Assembly (NCBI RefSeq): GCF_022539665.2
Contig: NC_081333.1
Coordinates: 124,001 to 188,000 of the forward strand
Source of the DNA: Daphnia carinata
Lineage: Eukaryota > Arthropoda > Branchiopoda > Diplostraca > Daphniidae
Direction of reading: 5' to 3'
Length of the DNA: 64,000 nucleotides
Shown here: positions 1-12,300 of the stretch, piece after piece
Layout of the letters: each line of letters opens with the position of its first letter
Numbering within the stretch: the stretch's first letter is position 1
The notes under the pieces: model-generated
The model's input: the letters and a program-made list of their open reading frames with translations, nothing else
Told to the model about the DNA's origin: nothing
Database searches by the model: none
Translations under genes and position numbers: made by a program

Positions 1-2831
1 GGGTGAGGAGAAATTAGCTGCCCTTACCGCCGGCGACCGTGTTCCATGGGCTAAATGTCGTCAAGAATATTTTGGCAAAGGAATAAACAAAGTTTCGTTG
101 GCTGCCATTGAAGGTGCCGCTTTTGTGGTGGCACTAGACGACGAAGATTTTAATTTCGATCCGGTATTTACAACTTTCATTTTCGTTTGGAATACTTAAC
201 TTGTTTTTGTTTTTTGTTAGGATGATCATACTCAGCTGGACAGATACGGTGAGAGATTGCTTTACGGAAAGGGTTACGACCGTTGGTTTGACAAGTCATT
301 CACGTTGGTGATTGGCACAAATGGACGCGTGAGTTTCCCTTTTGCCCAACATTTGATTTGTCCAATTTTTTCATTTATTATCTCGTTACTTGTAGGTCGG
401 ATTCAATGCGGAACACTCGTGGTAAGTAAAAAAAAACTAACATTTCTGGTTTTTTTCTTTTTGGTCTTTTATCAAACGTCTGACGGAATGCAAAGTGGGA
501 AGGGTCTGGGAGGTAAATAACAATGGACATTGTATAATAACCTAAATTTGAAAAACAATACCATGACGTCCCAGGGCCGATGCTGCAGTTTTAGCGCACA
601 TGTGGGAATTCGTCCTGGCAGAAGACGTACTTGTCCCTCGGTAAAGATATTGCCCCATTCCCTCCAATCGAATAGCAATCATTTAATTTAGACAATGGCT
701 CTCCATTTAATGCACTTTTTTAGCTCCTTTTCTCTTTGCTGTGCACTTCCGTCAAAAGCTTCTCATTGATTTCTCGCTCTTTTTTTTTTCTTTCTCAAAT
801 TATTTTGGACTACAAATGTAAATCGAAGGTGCCGGGTATTTCCAGTTTTCTTTTTGAAAAATTCTATTAATCTTCTTTTATTATTACCGTTTCTCTTGTC
901 CTTTTCTCGTCTTTTTATTTGTTCGTCTGTGTGTGTGTTTGTCCGTCCGTCCGTTGCGTTTTCAGGGCTGACGCTCCCGTCATGGGCCATCTTTGGGAGC
1001 ATTGCTTATTCACCACTGAAACGGCGTACACTGGGTAAGGTCACCGTTTTCCTGAACAAAACAGGAATAAGCACAAAAGCAATATTTTTTTCCATTGTAT
1101 TGTGTTCCACTTAGATAATTTAACAAAACAAATTTCTTATGTTTTGTTTGTTTGCATTTGAATGTGTCGTCGAAAACGACTGAACTAAAAGAAACAACTG
1201 TTATTTACGAAATTTTCGTTTTGGGGGGAGAGAATGACATGTCAAAGCATTTGAGTGGAAAACGAAACCGGTAGCTCCATGAATTTTCTCTTGTGTAGTT
1301 TGAAATAGTTTTTGCATGTTTTCTTTTCAAACATTTCTGCACGCATTCCGTTTTGCACGTTTCATGTTTTCCTATTTCGTTTTGCATGCAACATTTTCCT
1401 TTAGATTTTTCTGCCTTCTATATTTGTGTAGCATGCGCTCGCTTCTGATTTTCACATCCTAAAAGCATTCCTTAAACATCCCCATTCATTTATGAACTCG
1501 CTATTAACATTTGTTATTGTGGTGTGTAGATACAAGGAGGATGGCCATTGCAAGGGAGTCCCGGAATGCATTCCTCCTACACCTATCCGCCTCAGGTGGG
1601 AAATGCCTGAGGCTTGTATCGACAAGATCGAATCCAGTTATCAGGTCCGTAAAAATTTTTTATCGTGCACGTAATTGTATTTTTTCGTGGTTCTGAGGAA
1701 TTCTATTGTCCCACGAAAAAGGAAGAAATATTTCACGTAAAAATGTTTCGGTTGTTGTATCCTTTAATAACGGGAAACAGGTGGCCTTGGGGCTTCTGAA
1801 CGACGTCGATTTGCGTCTATTGGCCCATTCAGCTTTCGGCAAGGGCCTTATGAAAAAATGTCGCATCAGTCCGGACGCTTTCATCCAAATGGCTCTCCAA
1901 TTGGCCTATTATCGGGTACGTTTTTATAGAGTCGTTTTTCATTTCAAAAGGAAAGAAAACGTAACAATTTTTTTACGAAACAGGACGCGGGCAAATTCAG
2001 TTTGACGTACGAAGCCAGTATGACTCGTTTGTTCCGCGAAGGCCGCACGGAAACTGTCCGTCCGTGTACGATCGAGTCGAGCCAGTGGGTCAAGGCGATG
2101 CACGATCAATCCGTCAGCGTAAGTTGAACAACCTTGGAATTCATTTGGACTCTCATTTCATTAAGGATTTTTTTTCTCTTTGTTGTAGAAAGAGGAACGT
2201 ATTCGTTTGCTACGATTGGCTTGCGTTCAACATCAACGAGGCTACCAGGACGCGATGTGCGGCAAAGGCATCGACCGTCACTTGTTTTGCCTCTACGTCG
2301 TCTCGAAATATCTGGAAGTGGACTCGCCCTTCCTCAAGGAGGTGCTCAGCGAGCCGTGGAGACTGTCGACGTCGCAGACGCCGCACGGACAGACGTCGAA
2401 ACTCGATCTGACTAAACACCCCGACTGCATCTCGGCCGGCGGAGGATTCGGTCCAGTCGCCGACGACGGATACGGCGTCTCTTACATTATCGCTGGCGAA
2501 AATCTCATCTTTTTCCACATTTCATCCAAACGATCATCGCCCGAAACGGTGAGTCGTTATTTTTGCATTCATAAAGGGTAGAGTGGGAGAACCAGGTTAC
2601 TAACTACTTTCTAATAGTCCAAGTCACGACACGCTTGATTTGACATTCCTTTTTCCCCTTCATGATGAAATATTTTTTTTTGTGTGTGTGTCTTATATCA
2701 AAATTGTAATTGTATATGTTTTCTTTTTTGTCCCTTTTTGCTCGGGTGGATTTCGGGTGAAGGATTCGAACCGGTTTGCCCAGCAAATCACCAATGCCCT
2801 GGCTGACATTAAAGAATTGTTTGGCCTGTGA
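1..2831 (+). CDS. CPT1: Carnitine O-palmitoyltransferase 1, 3' part (partial at left edge)
   Basis: Outer mitochondrial membrane enzyme that transfers long-chain acyl groups from CoA to carnitine, the entry step of mitochondrial fatty-acid oxidation. Exons read as 1-163, 221-328, 396-421, then one of two alternatives (575-640 or 966-1034), 1530-1644, 1781-1915, 1984-2118, 2189-2548 and 2763-2831. All junctions are GT/AG and keep frame, giving 391 or 392 residues to a TGA stop. Family signatures seen: [12 protein letters not shown], the catalytic HxxxD (FNAEHSWAD, His encoded in exon 396-421), [37 protein letters not shown] and [16 protein letters not shown]. The N-terminal membrane segments lie outside the window. 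The family assignment is near certain; only the alternative-exon usage is inferred. Confidence 0.96.
575..640 (+). other. CPT1: CPT1 alternative exon A (66 bp)
   Basis: Preceded by CCAG and followed by GTAAAG. One base completes the Trp codon of HSWAD, then come 21 codons and two bases, so phases match both neighbouring exons. It encodes [20 protein letters not shown] followed by Pro and a split Arg codon. It supplies the Asp of the HxxxD catalytic motif and the following active-site helix. It ends in the same phase as exon B, so it can replace it without a frame change. Confidence 0.85.
966..1034 (+). other. CPT1: CPT1 alternative exon B (69 bp)
   Basis: Preceded by TTTTCAG and followed by GTAAGG. 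It has the same entry and exit phases as exon A and encodes [20 protein letters not shown] plus Tyr, Thr and a split Gly codon. Its first residues ([11 protein letters not shown]) are closer to the usual CPT1 sequence than those of exon A; the second half differs from both exon A and the usual family sequence. A 325-bp intron separates the two. Including both would also keep frame, so mutual exclusivity is inferred from homology, not forced by the reading frame. Confidence 0.85.
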
Positions 2832-3051
2832 AAGAGAAACCAGAAGCCAATGCAGAACACGCAAACAAACGGACCCGTGTGTGAATCTGCAGTAGAATTT
2901 TATCATCCGCTTTTTTTAATATCCCAAAAAAATTTTAGGAAACGTAAAAGAACATAAGACGAATTTTTGGCGGTAGGAAAGCCACCAAAAGATGATGAAA
3001 ATTATTCTTATTCAGGAGAGACAGCAATGCAAATCTTTTTAGATCATTAGT

Positions 3052-3057
3052 ATTAAA
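3052..3057 (+). promoter_or_regulatory. Candidate poly(A) signal of CPT1 (ATTAAA)
   Basis: ATTAAA lies about 220 bp after the CPT1 stop, in AT-rich sequence. It is the most common variant of AATAAA. There is no direct evidence of cleavage here. Confidence 0.4.
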
Positions 3058-3059
3058 GG

Positions 3060-6000
3060 TTTATAAGTTTTAAACACATAATGGTAATAATACAAATTAA
3101 ACTAATCAAATTTTGCTTATTTTCCAGCCCGTTTTTTTTCGTCCGTGAATCGGTTTTTCTTTCACCTTTTTCACTTGACCCAAATTCGATAAACGTGTGG
3201 GTTCTGGGGGGGGACGACATTTGAGAAAACACTTTTCCTTACATTTTTTTTCTAGGTGGTTTTGTTTGTTTCGTGACTTTTTTTTGCTATTTAGAAAACC
3301 AGGTAACCAATCTTCATCTCTCGTCGCCCAAAAACCTGACGAGTAGGTTACAAGTGATATCTCTTTTTCTCACAGCTGCGCGCACCTGGCCGTCTTGTAA
3401 AAAAAAACGCCTCGCATGAAACGCTTTCCCTTTCGTTTTTTCCAGTTGCCCTTTCACGAATGAGCAACATCGTCGTCTGATGTAGAATGGACAACGGAAA
3501 GTATCATGCCACCAAATGGAATGTTCAATCAGGTTGGTTCCAGTGAACTCTGTTGTAGTGTGTTGAATTTTTGGCGTTTCCCATCAAATGTTTTAAACAA
3601 AACATTGGATGCAAAGGGAAGAATTTATGAAACGGAATGGGTGGATACAAGATGGATACGTTGACGCGTGTGGGAAAAATTACACGCATTTTTGGGGGGA
3701 AAATAATTTATTTTAGTTTATTTCTGAATTAGTAGTGGTATTTTATCTAGAGTGCATCGCTCGAGGCCAGTTTTCTCCTTTCCCTGTTTTGCAAGTGTTG
3801 ACTTTTTTTTTGCATTTCTTGGTTCAAATTCTAGATTCTTTTTTTCTTCCTAAAATTCCCTTTTTTTGAATTGACGTGGGTGTGGTTCGTATACGGTATC
3901 AAGAAAAGTGAAACCATTTCATGACGAACGAATTTTAATTATCGAGAAAAAAAAGTTGAAAAGGAATTTCCCCGTTCCTCATTCAATTATGGGTGGGAGT
4001 GCTTTGAATTGGATCAGAATAAAGTGTCATGTCCGTTAACGACATGGTCACGTTTGGAGATGCAGTTAGCAAGAAAAAAAATATCTGTTAAGTATGGGCA
4101 AGTTTTTCCTCTATATGCCCTATATTTCACTGGCACAATGTTTTTTGTTCGATTAGTTTTCAAGTTTTGTCGACAACTGTTTTTTATTTCACCTTGCAAC
4201 ATTCCAAAAAGTAAGGAAAACATGAAATTATACAGTCAACCATGTAAACTACATGTCAACGCTGTCTTGTCTAATGACGTTAAAGAGTTAAACAAGTGAA
4301 TGCTACAATGCGCGAAGCATTTTTGCATGTGTTTTGTAACCTCAGTGTAATTGTTGCTTTTGCATCGAATATACACGTCATTTTCGTAAGGTCGATTTAT
4401 GGGGGAAAAAAACAGAGTTGATTATTCGTACAGCTAAAATGTTGATGGATACGTCCCAACGATTATCAGAAGAAATCTCTTTACGAGTAAATTGGAAAAC
4501 ATTGCAATTAGAAATCGTTCCAATGACGACAGCGAAAAACACCATTTGTTTAAAAGAAAAGTCGGCTAATAGTGTACGCATATGCATTATAAAATAACTA
4601 CTTATCATCTAGAGAGAAAAGAGAAAGAAATGGATCGTATCTATCTGCAACCTTGATCAATGACCCAACGCACGAACACGCGTCGGTTTTTCGCAAAATG
4701 TAATTTCGTCGTGAGTTCACCAACAGTGAGTCGAATGCTTCATCAAAAACCGTTTTTGGCTCAGTAATTGTTGTGTGTTTATTTGGATTCATCCCGTGAC
4801 ATTTTTCTCTAAAAATAGCACGAACATTCCTTGACTTTTTCTTGTTAATAATCGTGTGCCAAAATTGTTCAATTCGGCGAGAAGGAACGTAGAAATGCGA
4901 AGAAAAAATAGACACATGTCGTGATGGCTGTAATTATCTACAGGGGAAAAAAACGCGCTTTTTTTGCGTAATGGGGTGTGACCAGTTGATGGAAAAGTAT
5001 GTCAATGTTGATGTATCGTGTACTTGGCAATACCTACACGATTTACTCAACTTGGCGATTATCAATGATAGTTTTCATAATCGATCAGATTATTATAGTC
5101 TGCACAACAACATGGCGGAAAAAAATTCAAGATGGTGACGAATGTTTGAAACGAAAAAGACCCAAGCCTAGAAAATTGAACCACAAAACATGGACTGCTT
5201 AAAGTTTTTATTAGTAACCACACAATGAGGCCGTGAATTGTTAGTTTTCTGCCACCACGTAGACGCAATAACAAACGGAAGTCATGCTATTTTATGTTAT
5301 GGATCCGTGATCCCTTTCCAACCGTCTGGTGTCCTTAAATGAAGTGCAGCGGTTTGTGCAAGAGAGTGAGAGCAACAAAGAAACCTGTATTCCCCCATTT
5401 TACGTAACACATGTCAAAAAGACCTTGTTTCTCTTCCGTTAACAAAATCGTATCGTGCCTGTTTGCGATATCGCACAGAAAAAGTATAGCGGCCATCTTT
5501 ATGTATCGTGCCTTTCTCACCGGCAACGTGGTAAGCATTTAATTATCGCTATTTTTGTGACTGAAAGGGAAAAAACCGATTCAATGGATTTCGATAATGG
5601 AACTGACTTTATATGGATTTTTCCTGACTAAAATAAAACCTTCGTTTCATTCGATCGACACGAAAGTGGTATGTTGAGATATCTAAACGAAGCAAAAGTG
5701 GTCAGTTAGCCGCCACTCATTTTTTCTGAAATGACAAGATAGATTTTCTCTTTTGTTACAGTTATCCTATAGATCGTTGTAGGAACACTTTTACCAATTG
5801 GACAATGGCCTTGATCCGTTCAACGTGTCTGTCTGCATCGAGTTTCACTAAAATTCTGCCGATTTTGGGTGCATAGTAAGTTCAATTCTTTTTTGCAACC
5901 TACACCTCTTTTTCTTTATGTTTCTCTTTCTCATAATTGATTATCATTATATCGTGTTTTGAAACATTGAGACCCCCAGTTTTGTCAAACTGGGTTTCAA

Positions 6001-9000
6001 CTTTCAAGCACCGCATTAGTCATTCAGTAACGTGGCGGCTTTAGTGGCCCATTGGAACAACTTGGCATGAGGACCACACCGATGAAATTAATTCCTTTGA
6101 TTGGATTAAGCAATACCGCTGCCGCACATGCAATGGTAATATCTCCTTACCTATCAAATAACAACCCAACCTTGCTCCATATTTGCGTATAGCTGACGCC
6201 CTTTGGAAGTTCAGTAAGGGAATTTTTTGATGCTGTATTTCACCCCTGTAGATGGCCACCCACTCGCCTACGAGGTCGAGCATTTTAGATGGAGATGTCC
6301 ATTCATCTTTGTCAACACATTTTTAACACTTTGCCCACTGTTTCGAGACTGTGCGGAAATCAAGAAGGGCCTTTTGTTCTGTTCCACGAAACAAAGAAGG
6401 TAGGAAAAAAATGTTTATAACCCAGCCCCGCCCCCCACAACCAAAAAAAAAAGATTTCAATGTTATTGTGCTTTTTTGGTTCTTCTCAGATGACCTTATA
6501 TGCATATTTTAGTTGAACAAACGATTGACTAACCCATAGATAAATAGGTCGTGCTTCCTATTACATAAACACATCGACAGCACACGTTTGGCTATACGTC
6601 GATGCCACGTCCTCGTTTCAAATAATACGTGAAATGCCCTAACCGAATTCGGAAAAGGTAAGCAGCTATTGATGTATTCGTCATTCTTATTAGATTCTGC
6701 CCCACTTGTTTCATCGTTAATTCGATTAAATCAGACGGCAGCTTTTTATAATGAATGCAAAGACCTTAAAACGTGTTTAGCCATTCATATATTGAGTCGT
6801 AGCTGCTGTTGGTAAGTGCGTCGGAATAATCCATCACGAAAAAAAATCTGAATTTCATTTGAGCAATAAGAAAAGACAGCAGAATGCAACTCTTCTACAG
6901 TGGGCAGATAGGAAAATGAGAGGGCGGACGTAGCTCGTTTAACGCGTACGTGTATCTGGAGGCGATTGGAACAAATTAAAACAGCAGCGGTATTAATTGA
7001 TCCAAAATGGAATCAAGGGTGAAAGAAAATCTAGTTTACGTAGGCTGCACGTGATAGGCGCCTACATTTGATACTTTTTTGCATAAACAATTATAAAGTT
7101 ACATTACAGAGACAGAAACAAGGGCCAAGGACTCGAGCTTGACCAAATTCCACATATTATGAGGCGGCCGCAACAGGGAAATAGCCCATTGCAATATCCT
7201 GTATAGATTTTTTTCTCCAGTTCGTAAATTTCTATTACGTAGGTATATAAAATTATATATAGCACTTATAAGGGTATTAAAAAGTGATGTGGCCAGCGTA
7301 ATCACGACATAGATCAAGGCCATTCAGTACTTTTATAGGCTAAATACTGGGATATTGCTTTTGAAATGGGGATAATGAGGCGCTTATCGGGTCTAATAGG
7401 TCCGACCTGAGCTTGCATTCCACTATTGGCTATGTGATTGCAAACCGGTCTTTTATAATGACACGACGTCTAAGTAGCCAAGGGTAGATGCATTATTTAT
7501 AATAGCATAAGTTAAATCGCGTGCCTGTCATCAATTTTTTGTTTGTCTAATAAAAAAAAACTACCGGAATAGGCTGCAGACGACTAAGCCGCCTGACCGT
7601 GACCACGCAACACACGACGTACCCAAAATGCATTAATACCATGCACTACATTAATAACTGGTAGACATTTTTCAATACCTTTAATAAATGTAGTTGTAAT
7701 TCAAAATTTTCTCTAAAATTTATGGTTCCATTATGAGAAATCAAATTGTGTGGCATAATGCAATACTTTTAAGCGGATGCTTGTAGGATGTGGTAAAGTC
7801 CTTGATGGCCGAGCATACATTGTCAACCAACTGCAATTTTGTAGACGTGATGGACTCGATCGTGGTCGCGATCATCAAGGCCTGACGAAGCGGTCCATTT
7901 AACTGTGCATACTAATTAAAATGTCCTTAATAAGTATAGTTGCACGGGAATGCATCAAATTTAAAAAGAAGAAAAAAATAATCTAGAGGCTATGAAACTC
8001 TCTAGGACACGTCCTATCATTGGTTTAGTCACCAACGGCAAACGTTGGAGGAAAGAAATTTTTTTTCCTATTGACCTGGATTACTAGTAATTACAGACTC
8101 CTTCCGCTTTTATTGATTATCGTTATTAAATGCTGCAAACTTGGAATGTGAACACTACACTAGCAATATAAAGCTAACACTTTCTAAGTCGAAGTGGCGA
8201 ACTTATTTGTTCAGAAGAACAGAATCAGCATCAGCAAGATAAGGGATAACGCAAATGTGGTTTGCAATGCAACGTTGCTATAATTGCATTGTTTGAACAT
8301 GTTGATTTCGTCGATGGATAGCAAATAAGCTTGTAATGTGCGTGTCTCAAGGTTATTGCCTATTTGAATATGGAACGGAATCAGCTGTCTTCACCTTTTT
8401 TTGTGTTCTGTTTCGCAACAGCAGCAGTGAGGAAAAACCCGGTACGTTTTGAATTTTGATTGATGTATTTGTTTCTCTATTTGTCTTTATTGATTCATGC
8501 AGAAAAGAAAGGGTTTAGCTCAAGCAAACTTGTTTATTTTGTCTTTTTCAAACAATACCTGCATTATTTATGACAAAACGAGCGCTTTACTTTTTTTAAG
8601 CATTGTCAACGCTGTTGGGTCTTCCTCGATGACGAAGAATCGTACCCAACCGAGGTAGAGTGCAACCTAGACCTACTTTAGAGGTACCCATCATTTTTAC
8701 CTGGAAATTTTAACGAAAGCAGAAAATAATAAACTTCCGTTATTATGATGACCACGAAGCCATATACAGAGCACATCATACGATGTTTTATTGTGCTATG
8801 TGTGGTGATTTTTCAAGGTGAAACCACGCCGGCCTACAAAAAAATGGCGCAAAGAAAGACGAAAATGAGAAAGTTTCGTGCCTGTTCTCTCTCTCTAGTG
8901 GCAAAACCATGGATTTGTTGTTTTTGTTTCAAGACAAGCAACATACACGGAGAGAAAGACACGAAAAGTGAACACACACGAGCGCTCTAGAACTGGATTG

Positions 9001-9335
9001 CCCTGTGTGGCATTGACTCTCGATTGTTGGGCCACATTTTATATAATATGAGGACCGGAAAGTACCGCTTCAAGTCCAGTAGATCGCCATCTTTTCACTG
9101 GATCGTGTGTCTGTCCAACCCTCTGCAGTGTGGTTCCAAGTGTGATTCCAAGACAACGTACACACAACGTACAAGTGTTCCATCAGCCCACAACGAACAC
9201 ATTCGTCGAGTGGCATGTGTCCTTTACCCGACAGCAACCATTGGCATTTGTTAAACAACAAACGACTAAAGGATTCACTGTTGATTCAACCAATTCGTGC
9301 ATCGAATGTCCTAAGCCAAAGTCACATGCCTAAAC
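3060..9335. other. Intergenic, no gene recognised
   Basis: AT-rich sequence between CPT1 and the first otopetrin. Open frames are short, show no family resemblance and lack convincing splice partners. A short inverted repeat with an 8-bp stem (CCCAGTTT/AAACTGGG) and a TGTC loop sits at 5975-5994. The stretch just before 9336 probably holds the 5' UTR and promoter of the otopetrin, but no TATA box or initiator could be fixed. Confidence 0.6.
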
Positions 9336-12300
9336 ATGAATGAAGAGCTGCTGCCGTGCGAGGTGGCAATTAGTGTCGTCGCCAATCAAGAACCTGTGCC
9401 ACCATCATCGACTGATCGGAAAGCATCTTTGACCAAGAAATTGAGTAACATTAGCGACAATTTCAATTCCATTATCAATAGTGCTGTTGGAGCTGCTATC
9501 GTCTCTTCATCGACACATTCATCGTCAATTATCCCATCGAGACGATCGAGTTTGGTCGGTCGTAGTCGCAAGAAATCACGTCGTTTGACGTTGACTCAAG
9601 TTTGCTCTGAAGAATCACCAGTCAGTCATCAATATTCTTGTGGTGCTAATAATCGTCCTCAATTGCCCGTTCCAGTTGACAGCAATTACGGTGAACATCA
9701 ACCTTTGCAATCCGTTTCGTCGATTGACGGCTATGATCATCCTACCGTCTCCAGGACGGCAAGTTTGATTTCTTTTTCGTCAGTTAGCAGCAGCTCATCG
9801 TCTGCCGTCTCATCCATGTCGTCGTCCAGTTCTTCGTCACCCAAATCTTTCTCTCAAAGGTCGTCCACTTCGTCGCCACGATCATCAATTTCTTCGACGT
9901 CGACTCATCCCGAACGGAAAATCAATCGCATTTTTTCCATTTTGCATTCGATGCAACAAACTTTTCTGCAAGCGCAGCCATTCGCAGCAGCAGCAGCAGC
10001 AGCAGCACAACAAAATGGACAACAACCACAACAACCCACATCGCCACAACAGGAGCCGCAATTCATTGTCATGGTACCACCGCGATCGACGTCCGTCACC
10101 ACCGTCCATTCGGACGCCTGTAAAAGCACCCATGGCAGCGTGAGGCCGCAGCGTTTGCACCAGCCGTCACGCCAACACATTTATGGAATGGGAAGGAGTC
10201 AAGATTCGTTGGTTTTGGCCGGTGCTGGGTCCGTCAACAGCCATCCCAATCACATGGCCACGACCATAGATCGCAATCGGCGCTTCGGATCGGCCAACAG
10301 CTGGGCAGGTTCTCAATGCTCGGGATACACGTGCACCACCATGACAACCAGCACTGAAGCCACCTTGTCGGCTCCTTTGGTGCATGCCACGCCGTACCAC
10401 AAGGACGGATGGTCTGGGCAAAACATTTAATTTTTGGTTTTGCATGAATCTAATTTTTAATTGTTTGTTTTGCAATAGGACGTCGCTATTCATCGCAGGT
10501 AGTTCCACATACGCCCAGTTGTTAATTGTCGTCTGCATCGTGGCTGCACTGTCAGAGGTGGTTACTCACAACGTCCCATTTCTCTACTTCGAGGTAATTT
10601 TTTGTCTGTTTGGCACTTGATGCCTTTTCAAAAATTATATAACACTCAATTTAGATGTTCACTTTCTACTAATATTATAATTGGCTTCTTTCTATCAACG
10701 CCAACTAACAAATAGATCAACCCGTTTCATGACGTCATGATTCGTGTGCACCCGCAGAATTAAGGGAACGAAAAAAAATCTAAACCACTGGCCCACATGC
10801 ATAATCACTTAGAAATCTTTGTTCGTTTAGCTATGTACGGTTGCTTGGGCCACGAAGTCGCCCATTTTGCTTGAAACGAGTTCATCATTTTTGGCCAGAC
10901 TAGCATGATCATAGAAAGTGAAAATATCCACCCTACTGCCTCTAGGCATTCGTAATGGCTTATTAAATATTCGCGAAATTCGTCGAATCACCAAAGTCGA
11001 CAAGTTGATCGTTGTCGCTCTTTAATGGTAGGGTCGTATAACAATTTTATAAAGAGGAAAACAAAGGAAAAAAAAATAGATATCCAGTCACGTTTCTAAT
11101 ATTATTTACTTTCGCATAGCCTCACATGGAGATTATCACATTTGTGCGTGTCGGCACTATTAGAGTGGGCTGAAATGATCCAGTTTTGATTTCGTTTCAA
11201 ATTTCCAAGAAATGTTTACAAAACATTTCTTTTTTTTTTTTGTCAGCCACGATTCGAAAAGGCATTTCACGAATTATGTTTTTTTTTATCTCCTTTACTC
11301 CTATAGGGATTTTTCACATACTTGTACACGATGTCGATCCTATTCTTCCTCTACGTTTTCGGCTATTTGTTACGCTCGAAGAGGAGAAAAGAGGAAAAAA
11401 GAAGATTACGTAAAATGAGTAAATTAAGACGTGCTCAAATGGCAACGTCGTCTGCTGAACACGAGAAGGATATTCAAGGCTCTTACCGCAGTAGCAGAAG
11501 TGCTTCGATCGCCATGGAAACAGAAGCCATTGCCAGTACGTCGACCCTCAATCGTTTCATTACTGGGATCAGGAGCCAAAGAAGGAGGTTCAGTCGAACG
11601 GGTGACGGTGTTAATAATTTAGCATTAGAAATTGGCAATGAAAACAGTAATCATGACTCATTCAAATCACCAAATTTGCCTGGACCGAGTAAAAACCTGC
11701 AATGGACACCGTCGTCGGTCGGTTTCAATTTGGTTGACGAGTCGCCAAGTGAAATCGTTTCATACGCAATGAACAGCGACAATGTCGTCATCCCCAGTAG
11801 TGAAACCGGTCGAAATAGCATTCACCATCATCATAGCGGTAGCAGTATGAATGGAACAAGCAGCAGCAGCAAGATCAAGAAATTGAAAGTTTCAGACAAT
11901 GAACACAGCCATGGCAGTTTTTTCCTTAGAGCTGGTGCCGTAGCTTTCGGATTGGGCACCATGATTTATGACGGACTGGAATTTGGGGCCTTTCTCGAAG
12001 TACCCAGTGATTCACCTTGTTTCGCTCTACTGCGAGGACTTAATCCTGTCCTCCATGCCGCATTTGTGTTCCTCCAAATGTATTTCATCTTCATATCAGC
12101 TAGGGTATTTCCATTCTTTTTTCCATACATTTGTCTTTGCTCAAAAACCTTTCATTATATATAGCTGAACATACACAAATTCAAAGCGATTGCCCGTTTT
12201 GGATTAATGCACTGTCTGGCGACAAACGTGTGCGTTTGGATGCGGACGCTTGTTCGAGAATCGCTCAAAGAGATCAATCATCATTATGACCATCACCCGA

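Noticed and set aside
8745-8990. 81-codon plus-strand frame with a hydrophobic start
   Set aside because: Mostly basic low-complexity sequence upstream of the otopetrin start; more likely 5' flank.
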